Origin: Achromobacter denitrificans NBRC 15125 | GTDB taxonomy: Bacteria; Pseudomonadota; Gammaproteobacteria; Burkholderiales; Burkholderiaceae_B | NCBI RefSeq assembly: GCF_001571365.1 | Contig: NZ_BCTQ01000025.1 | Coordinates: 1-64,000 of the forward strand | Length of the DNA stretch: 64,000 bases | Reading direction: 5' to 3' | Shown: piece after piece, positions 51,294 through 60,487 of the stretch | Numbering within the stretch: position 1 is the first letter of the stretch | Layout: the number at the start of each line of letters is the position of its first letter | Notes under the pieces: generated by a model | Told to the model about the DNA's origin: nothing | Database searches by the model: none | The model's input: only the letters and a program-made list of their open reading frames with translations | Made by a program: the position numbers and the translations under genes

Positions 51294-52187
51294 CTAGGCC
51301 TTGAATACCTGCGCCGCCACGTCCAGGAAGTTGCGCACGGCGGCGCTCTCGGCGGACGGCTTCCACGCCAGCGACAGGCCGATCGACGCGCTGGCGGGGA
51401 AGTCCGTAAGTTTTTTGTAGATGACGTGGCGGCTGCTGAAGCGCCGCGAGACCGACGGCACCAGGGCGATGCCGAAACCCGCCTCGACCAGGCTCAGCAC
51501 GGTCTGCACCTGGATCGCCTCCTGCGTCACGCGCGGCATGAAGCCCCGCAGCTGGCAGGCGTGGATGGCGGCGGTGCGCAGCCCGGGAGCGTCCACGCCG
51601 GAGTACAGGATGAAGCCCTCGTCGGACAGGTCCTTGAGCCTGATCGTCGCGCGCTGCGCGAGGGGATTGCTCTTGGGCACCGCCAGCACGAAGGTCTCGG
51701 TGAGGAGCGTGGCCAGGCGCGTGTTCTGGCCGATCGCCACCGGCACGCGAACCACGCCGATGTCCATCACGCCTTCCTCGATGCTTTGCATGACGCTGAT
51801 CGAGATCGCTTCGCGCAGTTCCAGCTCCACGCGCGGGTACAGCGCGCGAAAGCGCGGCAACAAACGCGGCAGCACCTCGTGCGTGGCCGAGCCCACGAAG
51901 CCGATGCGCAAGGTGCCCAGGTCGCCGGTGGAGGCTGCGCGCGCGGCCTGGCGGAACTGCGCCGCGTGGAACAGCGCGCGCCGCGCCTCGGCCAGCGCGG
52001 CCTCGCCGCTTTCGGTGAGCTTGACGCCGTCCTTGCCGCGCGAAAACAGGGTGACTCCCACCTCGGCCTCCAGCTTGCGTATCGAGACGGACAAGGGCGG
52101 CTGCGCCATGTGCAGCTTTTCGGCCGCGCGGCGGAAATTGAGCGTTTCCGCCAGCGTCAGAAACTGCTGAAAGTGCTTGAAGTCCAT
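51294..52187 (-). CDS. LysR-family transcriptional regulator
   Basis: The 297-residue protein has the LysR winged helix MDFKHFQQFLTLAETLNFRRAAEKLHMAQPPLSVSIRKLEAEVG (residues 1-45) and a two-lobe effector domain from about 92 (LRIGFVGSATHEVLPRLLPRFR). It is similar in layout to BenM/CatM-type regulators. It converges with the end of the transporter operon, which it may regulate from a distance, because no divergent partner gene other than the CBS gene 386 bp away is present. Confidence 0.9.
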   Translation of the reverse strand: MDFKHFQQFLTLAETLNFRRAAEKLHMAQPPLSVSIRKLEAEVGVTLFSRGKDGVKLTESGEAALAEARRALFHAAQFRQAARAASTGDLGTLRIGFVGSATHEVLPRLLPRFRALYPRVELELREAISISVMQSIEEGVMDIGVVRVPVAIGQNTRLATLLTETFVLAVPKSNPLAQRATIRLKDLSDEGFILYSGVDAPGLRTAAIHACQLRGFMPRVTQEAIQVQTVLSLVEAGFGIALVPSVSRRFSSRHVIYKKLTDFPASASIGLSLAWKPSAESAAVRNFLDVAAQVFKA

Positions 52188-52573
52188 GTTCCCCTCCGAC
52201 TTTCCTGATATCAGGATCGTATCGGCCTTTCAGAAAATAATATTCGAACGGCTTTTTTTATCAGCCTTATTCTGCCTCATCGGCGACGCTGCGTCGCCAT
52301 GAAAAGCGGCCGCGCCAACAAACCCGAGGACCGGGGCGCAATCTCCTGCCGGCACGAAGCCGCCGCCAACATGGCCGAGGCCCGAGGCAGGCTGACGGGG
52401 CGCGCGGGCCGGCCGGACCCGTTGGCGGCGAAGATACGAAATAGACCGCCCCGCTTGCGGCAATGCCGTCGACAGGCTTAGGATGGAGTCAGGCCGCCCC
52501 GCCGCGCATCCCCAGGGCTCGCGCCGGGGCGCCGGACCGGGGTTCGACTTCACCAGCGATTCGGGAGCACATC
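52188..52573. other. 386-bp divergent gap, LysR gene to CBS gene
   Basis: Close to the LysR start is a perfect palindrome CCTGATATCAGG (52204-52215) and an A/T-rich stretch (52231-52262) suitable for the LysR promoter and an autoregulatory site. The rest is GC-rich. A 60-codon frame at 52299-52481 has no recognisable content, so no gene is called. Confidence 0.5.
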
Positions 52574-53014
52574 GTGAAGACAGTTGCTGAGCTTCTCAGG
52601 GAAAAGGCCAACCATTCCGTCGTGACGGTTTCACCGGACTCGTCGGTCTTCGATGCCATCAAGACCATGGCGGAACGCGGCATCGGCGCCGTGGTGGTGG
52701 TCCAGGGCGACGCCGTGCTGGGCATGCTGACCGAGCGCGACTACGCCCGCAAGATCGTCCTGCAGGACCGCTCATCGCGAACCACGAAGGTCCGGGACAT
52801 CATGACCGATTCGGTGTATTACGTCAGCCGCACGGACACCCGCGAGCACTGCATGGCGATGATGACCGAACGGCATTTCCGTCATCTGCCCGTCATCGAG
52901 GACGGCAAGCTGATCGGCCTGCTGTCCATCGGCGACCTGGTCAAGGACGTCATGAGCGAACAGAAGTTCATCATCCACGAACTCGAACGCTACATCACCG
53001 GCGAACGCGGCTGA
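52574..53014 (+). CDS. CBS-domain pair protein
   Basis: The 146-residue protein contains two CBS domains (about 8-65 and 75-135): TVAELLREKANHSVVTVSPDSSVFDAIKTMAERGIGAVVVVQGD and VRDIMTDSVYYVSRTDTREHCMAMMTERHFRHLPVIEDGKLIGLLSIGDLV. The start is a GTG at 52574, with GGGAG seven bases upstream. It resembles YrbH/IMPDH-like stand-alone CBS modules and the stress-island CBS protein at 35122-35577, but is a different sequence. The last helices carry a conserved basic HELERYITGER end. Confidence 0.9.
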   Translation: MKTVAELLREKANHSVVTVSPDSSVFDAIKTMAERGIGAVVVVQGDAVLGMLTERDYARKIVLQDRSSRTTKVRDIMTDSVYYVSRTDTREHCMAMMTERHFRHLPVIEDGKLIGLLSIGDLVKDVMSEQKFIIHELERYITGERG

Positions 53015-53083
53015 CGCGATCGGCGCGCCGCGGGCGCGCCGGCCCCTGGCCCTTGCGGGCGGTCGCGTCCGCGGGCGCCGGCC

Positions 53084-53848
53084 CTAGCCCGCCGCGAGCG
53101 TCCTGAACGCCGGCACGATCAGCCCCAGCCCGGCGGCCAGCAGCAGCACGAACACCATGCGCTTGACGGTCTTCATCGACCCGGCGGTGGCATAGCGGCG
53201 CGCAACCCAGGTCACCCCGATCACGATGGGCAGCGCCAGCACGCTCAGCCAGAACGACGACGCCATGAACTCGCCCTGCCCCGTCACCAGGGTCAAGCGC
53301 ACCACCGCGTTGAGCGAAAACAGGATCAGCAGGCTGTTGCGGATCGCGGCCAGCGGCAGGGGTTGGCGGTACAGGTGATAGACCATGGGCGGGCCGGCGC
53401 TGGAAAACAGGCCACCCAGCACGCCCGATACGGCGCCGAAGAACAGGAATGACTTGCGCGACGACACGCGCGCCAGGGGCTGCGCGCGGGCCACCAGCAG
53501 CACGGCGCAGGCCAGGATGGTGACGCCCAGCAGCAGTTGCAGCAGCACGGCCATCGATCCGCTGATCCAGGCCAGCGCGGCCACGCCCACCGCCACGCCC
53601 GCCAGGCTGCTGATCATGGCGGGCCGGATCAGCGACCAGTTCACCTGCGGCTTGGCGCGAGCCAGCGTCACGGCGGCGTTCACCAGCGACAGCACGCTGA
53701 CCACATTGGCCACCTCGGACACGGACGCCAGCTGGAAGACGCCCGACAGGCCCAGCAGCACCAGGCCGAACGCGAAGCCCGTCATCGTCTGCGCATAGGT
53801 GGCGAGCGCCACGCAGGCGAGGAACAGCAAATGTTGGGAAATACTCAT
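53084..53848 (-). CDS. TauE/SafE (TSUP) family membrane transporter
   Basis: The 254-residue protein has about eight membrane segments, opening LLFLACVALATYAQTMTGFAFGLVLLGLSGVF, with the family's repeated half. A second conserved stretch is FFGAVSGVLGGLFSSAGPPMVYHLYRQPL (about 135-163). TSUP proteins move sulfite, sulfoacetate or other small organosulfur or carboxylate anions. The ATG at 53848 is the start; the longer frame upstream is poorly coding. It is isolated from its neighbours, so the substrate cannot be inferred. Confidence 0.87.
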   Translation of the reverse strand: MSISQHLLFLACVALATYAQTMTGFAFGLVLLGLSGVFQLASVSEVANVVSVLSLVNAAVTLARAKPQVNWSLIRPAMISSLAGVAVGVAALAWISGSMAVLLQLLLGVTILACAVLLVARAQPLARVSSRKSFLFFGAVSGVLGGLFSSAGPPMVYHLYRQPLPLAAIRNSLLILFSLNAVVRLTLVTGQGEFMASSFWLSVLALPIVIGVTWVARRYATAGSMKTVKRMVFVLLLAAGLGLIVPAFRTLAAG

Positions 53849-54116
53849 GCTTAAGGGAAGAGCCTGGCCTGCCTCGGCTCTGCCCGGCGTCGCGCATGGG
53901 CGCGGCATGGGAGCGGATCGACGGGGGGAACGGCGTGCTGAAGGGGCTGCTGGGTCTGCTTTTTCTCGGTGGCGATGATAGCACCGGCCCGCCGGCGCCC
54001 GGCCTCCGGGGGGTAGCCACACACTCTGTCACAAATGGATGCGCTCTGCACCCCGTCCCCTCCGGCGTCCCGCTATCCTTGCCGCCCTGCCACCCGCTGC
54101 GCTCCGCCCCGCGCCA

Positions 54117-55001
54117 ATGACGCCCCGACAGACCACGATCAATACGGTGACCCTGACCTGCTCCACCTGCGGCAGCGCCCAGTTCACCAAGCTGGACACC
54201 AACGAGTACCGGTGCAGCCATTGCCACGCCGTAACGCTGGTCGAAGACAACGTCGCCCAGCGCCTGGAGAAGATCCTGCGCGGCATGCAGGCGCCGCCGC
54301 CGTCGCGGCCCGGCCCCGGCGCCCTGGCGGCGATCGCCGTCACCGTCGCGGCGGCCATCGCGATCCCGGTGGCGATCTCGCTCCTGGGCTCCGGCTCGGA
54401 CACGCGCAGCGTGCCGCGCCAGCCGCCGCCCCCGTCCATCGACGCCACGCTGGTCAAGCTGACCGACGTACAGGAGGTCGAGACGCGGGGCCGCCGCCAG
54501 CTCGTCATGATCGTGCGCAACGACACCGGCAGGAAGATCGAGATGCCGCGGGTCACGGCGTCGTTTTTCCAGGGCGAGCTGTCGCTGTCGTCCACCTCGG
54601 GCTCCGCCTCGGCGCGCTCGCTGCAGCCGGGGGAGTACGCGCCCATGACGGTGTCGGCGCCGGACAAGGCCTACACCCGCTATACGCTGCAAGTCGCCGC
54701 GCCCGCCCTCGCCCGCGGCCAGAACAACGACGTCGCCGCCAGCAAGGTCCAGTTGGTGCGCAACGACGGCAATTACCGCCTCGTCGGCCTGCTGAAAAAC
54801 AACGGGGCCCAGGCCGCCAACAGCAGCCAGGTCACGGTCATGCTGTACGGCGACGACGGCAGGCTGATCGGCATGGGCAACGGCTACGGCGCCGCCAGCC
54901 CGCTCGCGCCCGGCGCGCTGACCGCCTTCGACGTGCGCTGCGAAATGCTGACCGACGGCCAGGTCGCCTCCTACGACTACATGGTGCAAAGTGAACGCTA
55001 G
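54117..55001 (+). CDS. Membrane-anchored zinc-ribbon protein with beta-sandwich repeats
   Basis: The 294-residue protein starts with a zinc ribbon (CSTCGS...CSHCHA, cysteines at about 15, 18, 32 and 35), then a single membrane helix near 65-90 (ALAAIAVTVAAAIAIPVAISLLG), and two beta-rich domains from about 110 to 290. The latter have LVMIVRNDTGRKIEMPRVTASF and YRLVGLLKNNGAQAANSSQVTVMLYGDDG, similar to the FxLYD fold. The ribbon would face the cytoplasm and the beta domains the periplasm. It overlaps the next gene by 11 bp. Function unknown. Confidence 0.75.
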   Translation: MTPRQTTINTVTLTCSTCGSAQFTKLDTNEYRCSHCHAVTLVEDNVAQRLEKILRGMQAPPPSRPGPGALAAIAVTVAAAIAIPVAISLLGSGSDTRSVPRQPPPPSIDATLVKLTDVQEVETRGRRQLVMIVRNDTGRKIEMPRVTASFFQGELSLSSTSGSASARSLQPGEYAPMTVSAPDKAYTRYTLQVAAPALARGQNNDVAASKVQLVRNDGNYRLVGLLKNNGAQAANSSQVTVMLYGDDGRLIGMGNGYGAASPLAPGALTAFDVRCEMLTDGQVASYDYMVQSER

Positions 55002-55887
55002 CCATTCCGACTCCAAGGGCCTGTCCCGGCCGGCCGCCGCCGGACTGGCGCTGATCCTGCTGGCCGCCGGCGGCTACGCGCTGTGGAAATACACCAGCGT
55101 GCTGCCCTGGAGCGCGCGCCCCGCCACCCCGCCCGCGCCGGCGTCCGCGCCCGCTCCGGCCCGCGAAGACGCCCCCCCGAGCCGCATCGTGCGCGTCAGC
55201 CCCGCCAACCCGCGGGTGATCGACCACGTGCGCCTGAGCACCGAAGAACTGCTGGATCCGGATTTCGCCCTGTTCGATCCGGCCGCCCTCAAGCTGTCGC
55301 CGCCGCGCCGGCTGCTCGACGAGATCGAACGCCCGGTCCTGTACGCGGAGGTGGTGAATACCAGCGATGCCTACGTCGCCCTGGCGCCCAAGGCGACGAT
55401 CACGGTGTTCGACGGCTCGCGCGCGCTGAGCCTGCGGCAGGACTGGAGCCTGCCCGCCCGCCTCTACCCGGGCGAGCGGGTGCCGGTGGCGCTGGTCGGC
55501 CGCGTCGAACGCTACACCGAGGTCAAGACCGACTGGCTGCCCGCCAAGCGCGCCGCCCTGCCCGGCCCGCGCCCCAAGCTGGCCGTCTCGGTGGAGAACA
55601 CCGAGGCGCAGGTCGGCACGGGCACGCTGAACTTCAGCTACCGCTTCCGTTACAAGTACGTGACCGTGCACGGACGGGCGCGCAACGAGAGCGCGTCCGA
55701 GGTCGAGAACGTCAAGGTCTGGGTGAGCCTGTACGACGCCCAGGACAAGCTGTCCGGCGCCACCTTCCGGGAACTGCGGCTGCCCAAGCTCAAGCCCGGC
55801 GAGAGCGCCCCGTTCCAGGTCGACGTGAAGCAGTACGGCGGCAATTTCGCCCGGGTGGAAATCGTTTACGACGCCGACGCGCGCTAA
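54991..55887 (+). CDS. Membrane-anchored FxLYD-like beta-domain protein
   Basis: The 298-residue protein begins at a GTG at 54991. One N-terminal membrane helix (AAAGLALILLAAGGYALWKYTSV, about 15-38) is followed by a Pro/Ala-rich linker (APASAPAPARED) and two beta domains. The first contains VLYAEVVNTSDAYVALAPKATITVFDG; the second contains YKYVTVHGRARNESASEVENVKVWVSLYDAQ, close to the FxLYD motif. It probably faces the periplasm. It shares its layout with the previous gene, and the overlap suggests one complex. Function unknown. Confidence 0.75.
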   Translation: MNASHSDSKGLSRPAAAGLALILLAAGGYALWKYTSVLPWSARPATPPAPASAPAPAREDAPPSRIVRVSPANPRVIDHVRLSTEELLDPDFALFDPAALKLSPPRRLLDEIERPVLYAEVVNTSDAYVALAPKATITVFDGSRALSLRQDWSLPARLYPGERVPVALVGRVERYTEVKTDWLPAKRAALPGPRPKLAVSVENTEAQVGTGTLNFSYRFRYKYVTVHGRARNESASEVENVKVWVSLYDAQDKLSGATFRELRLPKLKPGESAPFQVDVKQYGGNFARVEIVYDADAR

Positions 55888-55945
55888 CGGCGCCGCCCGC
55901 GCCCGCCGCCGGCGCGTCGCCCTTAAGCAACAGCTATGAAGCCAA

Positions 55946-55966
55946 GTCTTATATAAGATATAAGAC
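55946..55966. promoter_or_regulatory. Strong operator upstream of acnB
   Basis: GTCTTATAT, AAG, ATATAAGAC is a perfect 9-bp inverted repeat, and its left part contains the further palindrome TCTTATATAAGA. It lies 79 bp before the acnB start. GntR-family sites of this type, seen before TCA-cycle genes in related betaproteobacteria, look similar from memory. No regulator gene is adjacent. Confidence 0.62.
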
Positions 55967-56044
55967 ATTTGCTTGCGTCCCCCTGTTCCCTCTACAATCC
56001 CCGCCAACAACCCTTCTTCCAACCCGACTTTGAGCAGGCCTCAC

Positions 56045-58636
56045 ATGCTGGATAACTACCGCCAACACGTCGCCGAACGCGCGGCCCTGGGGATCCCCCC
56101 GCTGCCCCTTACGGCCAAACAAACCGCTGAACTGATCGAACTGCTGAAGAACCCGCCCGCTGGCGAAGAGCAGAACCTGGTCGAGCTGCTGACCCATCGC
56201 GTGCCGGCCGGCGTGGACGATGCCGCCAAGGTCAAGGCCTCCTATCTGGCCGCCGTGGCGCTGGGCAAGGAAGCTTGTGCGCTGATCAGCCGTGCCAAGG
56301 CGACGGAACTGCTGGGCACCATGCTCGGCGGCTACAACATTGGCCCGCTGGTCGAACTGCTGGACGACGCGGAAATCGGCACCATCGCCGCCGATGCGCT
56401 GAAGAAGACCCTGCTGATGTTCGACGCCTTCCACGACGTGAAGGAAAAGGCGGACCGCGGCAACGCCAACGCCAAGTCCGTGATGCAGAGCTGGGCCGAC
56501 GCCGAATGGTTCACCAGCCGCCCGGAACTGCCGGAAAGCCTGACCATCACCGTCTTCAAGGTGCCTGGCGAAACCAACACCGACGACCTGTCGCCGGCGC
56601 CCGACGCCACGACCCGTCCCGACATCCCCATGCACGCCCTGGCGATGCTGAAGAACAAGCGTGACGGCGCGGCCTTCGAACCGGAAGAAGACGGCAAGCG
56701 CGGCCCGGTCAAGTTCATCGAATCGCTGAAGGACAAGGGCCACCTGGTCGCCTACGTGGGCGACGTGGTCGGCACCGGCTCCTCGCGCAAATCGGCCACC
56801 AACTCGGTGCTGTGGTTCACCGGCGAAGACATCCCCTTCGTGCCGAACAAGCGTTTCGGCGGCGTGTGCCTGGGCAACAAGATCGCCCCGATCTTCTACA
56901 ACACGATGGAAGACGCCGGCGCCCTGCCGATCGAACTCGACGTCTCCAAGATGGAGATGGGCGACGTGGTCGAACTGCGCCCCTATGAAGGCAAAGCCAT
57001 CAAGAACGGCGAAGTCATCGCCGAATTCGAAGTGAAGTCCGACGTGCTGTTCGACGAAGTGCGCGCCGGCGGCCGCATTCCGCTGATCATCGGCCGCGGC
57101 CTGACGGCCAAGGCGCGCGAAGCGCTGGGCCTGGCCCCGTCGACGCTGTTCCGCCTGCCGAAGGATCCGGCCGACACGGGCAAGGGCTACACCCTGGCCC
57201 AGAAGATGGTCGGCCGCGCCTGCGGCCTGCCGGAAGGCCGCGGCATCCGCCCGGGCACCTACTGCGAACCGAAGATGACCTCGGTGGGCAGCCAGGACAC
57301 CACCGGCCCCATGACCCGCGACGAGCTGAAGGACCTGGCCTGCCTGGGCTTCTCGGCCGACCTGGTGATGCAGTCGTTCTGCCACACCGCCGCCTATCCC
57401 AAGCCCGTGGACGTGAAGACGCACCACACGCTGCCGGAATTCATCAGCACCCGCGGCGGCGTTTCGCTGCGCCCGGGCGACGGCGTGATCCACTCGTGGC
57501 TGAACCGCATGCTGCTGCCCGACACCGTCGGCACCGGCGGCGACTCGCACACCCGCTTCCCCATCGGCATCTCGTTCCCGGCCGGCTCGGGCCTGGTCGC
57601 CTTCGCCGCCGCCACGGGCGTGATGCCCCTGGACATGCCGGAATCGGTGCTGGTCCGCTTCAAGGGCAAGCTGCAGCCCGGCGTCACCCTGCGCGACCTG
57701 GTCAACGCCATCCCGCTGTACGCCATCAAGCAAGGCCTGCTGACGGTCGCCAAGCAAGGCAAGAAGAACATCTTCTCCGGCCGCATCCTGGAAATCGAAG
57801 GCCTGCCCGACCTGAAGGTCGAACAAGCCTTCGAACTGTCGGACGCTTCCGCCGAACGTTCGGCCGCCGGCTGCTCGGTGCGCCTGAACAAGGAACCGAT
57901 CATCGAGTACATCAACAGCAACATCGTGATGCTGAAGTGGATGATCGCCAACGGCTATGAAGACGAGCGCACGCTGGGCCGCCGCATCAAGGCGATGGAA
58001 GCCTGGCTGGCCGATCCCAAGCTGCTGGAGCCGGACGCCGACGCCGAATACGCCGCCGTCATCGAAATCGACCTGGCCGACGTGCACGAGCCCATCGTGG
58101 CCTGCCCGAACGACCCGGACGACGTGAAGACGCTGTCGGAAGTCGCCGGCGCCAAGATCGACGAAGTGTTCATCGGCAGCTGCATGACCAATATCGGCCA
58201 CTTCCGCGCGGCGTCCAAGCTGCTCGAAGGCAAGCGCGACATCCCGGTCAAGCTGTGGGTCGCCCCGCCGACCAAGATGGACGCCACGCAGCTGACCGAG
58301 GAAGGCCATTACGGCGTGTTCGGCACCGCCGGCGCCCGCACGGAAATGCCGGGTTGCTCGCTGTGCATGGGCAACCAGGCGCAAGTCCGCGAAGGCGCGA
58401 CCGTCATGTCGACCAGCACCCGCAACTTCCCGAACCGCCTGGGCAAGAACACCAACGTGTACCTGGGTTCGGCCGAACTGGCCGCCATCTGCTCGAAGCT
58501 GGGCCGCATCCCGACCAAGGACGAGTACATGGCCGACATGGGCGTCATCAACAAGAGCGGCGACCAGATCTACCAGTACCTGAACTTCGACAAGATCGCC
58601 GACTACAAGGACGTGGCCGACGTCATCGAAGTCTAA
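56045..58636 (+). CDS. acnB: Aconitate hydratase B
   Basis: AcnB isomerises citrate to isocitrate through cis-aconitate. The 863-residue protein has the AcnB-specific HEAT-like N-terminal domain (residues 1 to about 160), a swivel domain and the catalytic core. Fe-S cysteine motifs are visible in [14 protein letters not shown] and GCSLCMGNQ, together with [18 protein letters not shown]. AcnB can also hydrate 2-methylaconitate. The ATG at 56045 is chosen over upstream codons that fall inside the operator region. A terminator follows 46 bp later, so it is transcribed alone. Confidence 0.97.
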   Translation: MLDNYRQHVAERAALGIPPLPLTAKQTAELIELLKNPPAGEEQNLVELLTHRVPAGVDDAAKVKASYLAAVALGKEACALISRAKATELLGTMLGGYNIGPLVELLDDAEIGTIAADALKKTLLMFDAFHDVKEKADRGNANAKSVMQSWADAEWFTSRPELPESLTITVFKVPGETNTDDLSPAPDATTRPDIPMHALAMLKNKRDGAAFEPEEDGKRGPVKFIESLKDKGHLVAYVGDVVGTGSSRKSATNSVLWFTGEDIPFVPNKRFGGVCLGNKIAPIFYNTMEDAGALPIELDVSKMEMGDVVELRPYEGKAIKNGEVIAEFEVKSDVLFDEVRAGGRIPLIIGRGLTAKAREALGLAPSTLFRLPKDPADTGKGYTLAQKMVGRACGLPEGRGIRPGTYCEPKMTSVGSQDTTGPMTRDELKDLACLGFSADLVMQSFCHTAAYPKPVDVKTHHTLPEFISTRGGVSLRPGDGVIHSWLNRMLLPDTVGTGGDSHTRFPIGISFPAGSGLVAFAAATGVMPLDMPESVLVRFKGKLQPGVTLRDLVNAIPLYAIKQGLLTVAKQGKKNIFSGRILEIEGLPDLKVEQAFELSDASAERSAAGCSVRLNKEPIIEYINSNIVMLKWMIANGYEDERTLGRRIKAMEAWLADPKLLEPDADAEYAAVIEIDLADVHEPIVACPNDPDDVKTLSEVAGAKIDEVFIGSCMTNIGHFRAASKLLEGKRDIPVKLWVAPPTKMDATQLTEEGHYGVFGTAGARTEMPGCSLCMGNQAQVREGATVMSTSTRNFPNRLGKNTNVYLGSAELAAICSKLGRIPTKDEYMADMGVINKSGDQIYQYLNFDKIADYKDVADVIEV

Positions 58637-58682
58637 GCGGCCCGCGGGCTCAGCCCGCGCCCGCCAGGCACAGGCCTGCAAG

Positions 58683-58715
58683 ACAGCCCCGGATCGCTCC
58701 GGGGCTGTTTTTTTT
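58683..58715 (+). terminator. Intrinsic terminator of acnB
   Basis: ACAGCCCCGG, ATCGCT, CCGGGGCTGT forms a perfect 10-bp stem and is followed by a run of eight T. It is a textbook rho-independent terminator 46 bp after the acnB stop. Confidence 0.93.
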
Positions 58716-58848
58716 GCGCCGCGGACGGGCGCCGCCATGCCCTGCGCAGCGAAAATCGATACGTTTCAATACAATCGCGGTAACCATTGACACAAATCAG
58801 CGCCGCCGGGGAAGCCCCGGCCCTCGCGTCCAGGAGGAAGCCTCGCCA

Positions 58849-59445
58849 ATGACCCGGCTCATGTTGCCGCCGCTGCTGCTGGCGCTCGCCGGTTGCGCCA
58901 CCGCGCCGCCGTCCAATCCCGAGAACATCTGCGCCATCTTTCGGGAAAAGCCGGACTGGCACGACGCCGCCCTGAAGGTGCAGAAGAAATGGGGCGCGCC
59001 GGTGCCGGTGCCCATGGCCATGATGTACCAGGAATCGTCCTTCAAGCAGGACGCGGTGCCGCCGCGCTACTACTTCCTGGGCATCATCCCCTGGGGCCGC
59101 GTCAGCTCCGCCTATGGCTACGCGCAGGCCAAGGACGAAACCTGGGCCGACTACAAGAAGGATGCGGGCGGCTGGGGCGCCAGCCGCGACGACTTCGCCG
59201 ACGCCCTGGATTTCATGGGCTGGTACATGAACAAGAGCCAGCGCATGAACGGCATCTCGAAGTGGGATGCCTACGGCCAGTACCTGAACTACCACGAGGG
59301 CTGGACCGGCTACCGCAACCGCAGCTATGACCGCAAGGCCTGGCTCAAGACCGTCTCGCGCAAGGTGCAGGCGCGCGCCGAAAAATTCACCGCGCAGTAC
59401 AAGAGCTGCGAAAGCAGCCTGACGCGCGGCGGGTGGCTCTGGTAG
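58849..59445 (+). CDS. Lytic-transglycosylase-like (SLT) lipoprotein
   Basis: The 198-residue protein has a lipoprotein signal with lipobox LAGC (cysteine about 16) and an SLT-like domain with the catalytic glutamate in AMMYQESSFKQDAVPP (about 66) and a SAYGYAQAKDETWADYKK segment (about 91). The later NKSQRMNGISKWDAYGQYLNYHEGWTGY matches the transglycosylase fold. An AGGAGGA ribosome site precedes the ATG. It would cleave peptidoglycan from the outer or inner membrane face. It is a stand-alone gene. Confidence 0.87.
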   Translation: MTRLMLPPLLLALAGCATAPPSNPENICAIFREKPDWHDAALKVQKKWGAPVPVPMAMMYQESSFKQDAVPPRYYFLGIIPWGRVSSAYGYAQAKDETWADYKKDAGGWGASRDDFADALDFMGWYMNKSQRMNGISKWDAYGQYLNYHEGWTGYRNRSYDRKAWLKTVSRKVQARAEKFTAQYKSCESSLTRGGWLW

Positions 59446-59475
59446 ATCCGCCGCGGCCGCAGCTTGGCGGCGTGC

Positions 59476-60372
59476 CTATCGGGCGATACGCTGGGCGGTC
59501 ACTCTCAACTCTTCGATGAACTCGCCCACGATCAACGACACCATGCGCCCCGCCGTCGTCACGACCGTGGGCTTGAGCTGGATCGTCGGCAGGAAGGGGC
59601 GCGCGGTCAGCCGGGGAAAGGAGTCGGTGTGAAGATGGAATTCGTCTATCAGGCCGACGCCGCTGCCCAGGTCGATCAAGGAGCAAGCCAGGTAGGAGTG
59701 ATTGATCGTCATGATGAAGTTGCAGGGCACGTTGTCCTGCCTGAACGCCTCGCGCACCAGGCTGTTCGAGGTCGTGTCGTCGGGAAACGTCAGGATGGGG
59801 TAGTCGACCAGCAATGCCGGCGTGACGGACTCGAACTGCGCCAGCGGATGATCCCGCGGCATCACGCAATGCACCGAGGCGTCGCACAGCTCCATGACGT
59901 CCACGTTCGACGGATCCTTGGGGCTCAGGTCCAGCAGCCCCAATCCCACCTGCCCCAGCCGCACCCGCTCCAGCACCACCTTGGTACTGTGGACTTCAAC
60001 GTCGAAGCGGACCTTCGGATGCCGCGTGCGGAACTGGGCGATCGCCCGCCCCAGAAGCGCCGCCGACAGATTCGACACCGTGGCCAGGACGATGCGGCCC
60101 GCATGCCCCTGGCGCACTTCGTTCGCGAGATCCTGCAAGTGAAAGATGTCGCCGAAAATGCGCTCCATCTCGGGGTACAGAAATGTCGCTTCGGCCGTTG
60201 GAATCAACTTCCCTTTCGATCGAACGAAAAGCTTGACCCCCAGCTCCTCCTCGGCGAGCTGGATCGATTTCGTCACCGCCGGCTGTGTCAGGAAAAGCAT
60301 GCGCGCAGCACCGGAAATCGACCCTGCGCGCATGACGGCGCGCACCGCGGATAAATATCGGATATTGAGCAT
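59476..60372 (-). CDS. LysR-family transcriptional regulator
   Basis: The 298-residue protein has the LysR winged helix MLNIRYLSAVRAVMRAGSISGAARMLFLTQPAVTKSIQLAEEELGVKLF (residues 1-50) and an effector domain beginning RIVLATVSNLSAALLGRAI. It is divergent from the aldehyde dehydrogenase gene across a 115-bp A/T-rich gap that contains the candidate site at 60400-60417. It probably controls the PuuC-like and ABC transporter operon and responds to its substrate. Confidence 0.92.
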   Translation of the reverse strand: MLNIRYLSAVRAVMRAGSISGAARMLFLTQPAVTKSIQLAEEELGVKLFVRSKGKLIPTAEATFLYPEMERIFGDIFHLQDLANEVRQGHAGRIVLATVSNLSAALLGRAIAQFRTRHPKVRFDVEVHSTKVVLERVRLGQVGLGLLDLSPKDPSNVDVMELCDASVHCVMPRDHPLAQFESVTPALLVDYPILTFPDDTTSNSLVREAFRQDNVPCNFIMTINHSYLACSLIDLGSGVGLIDEFHLHTDSFPRLTARPFLPTIQLKPTVVTTAGRMVSLIVGEFIEELRVTAQRIAR

Positions 60373-60399
60373 TAGGGTTTACACCTTATCAATTTTATT

Positions 60400-60417
60400 T
60401 TGGTTCATTCCAACTAA
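60400..60417. promoter_or_regulatory. Candidate LysR-type binding site
   Basis: TTGGTT, six bases, AACTAA is an inverted repeat with one mismatch inside the A/T-rich gap between the divergent LysR and aldehyde dehydrogenase genes. It is 28 bp from the LysR start, where autoregulation and activation of the rightward operon would both be possible. Confidence 0.45.
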
Positions 60418-60487
60418 ATACTAATAGACGCAATGGGATGCGCAATCCTAGACTTCCCCTACCGATAGACCACCTCAGGGGAATTCA

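Noticed and set aside
52299-52481. A 60-codon frame in the LysR-CBS gap
   Set aside because: It has no recognisable domain and no convincing ribosome site, and its composition is that of a GC-rich chance frame.
55949-58738. A 929-codon antisense frame opposite acnB
   Set aside because: Long antisense frames are expected opposite a high-GC gene. acnB is unambiguous on the plus strand, and the antisense product is His/Gln/Gly-rich.
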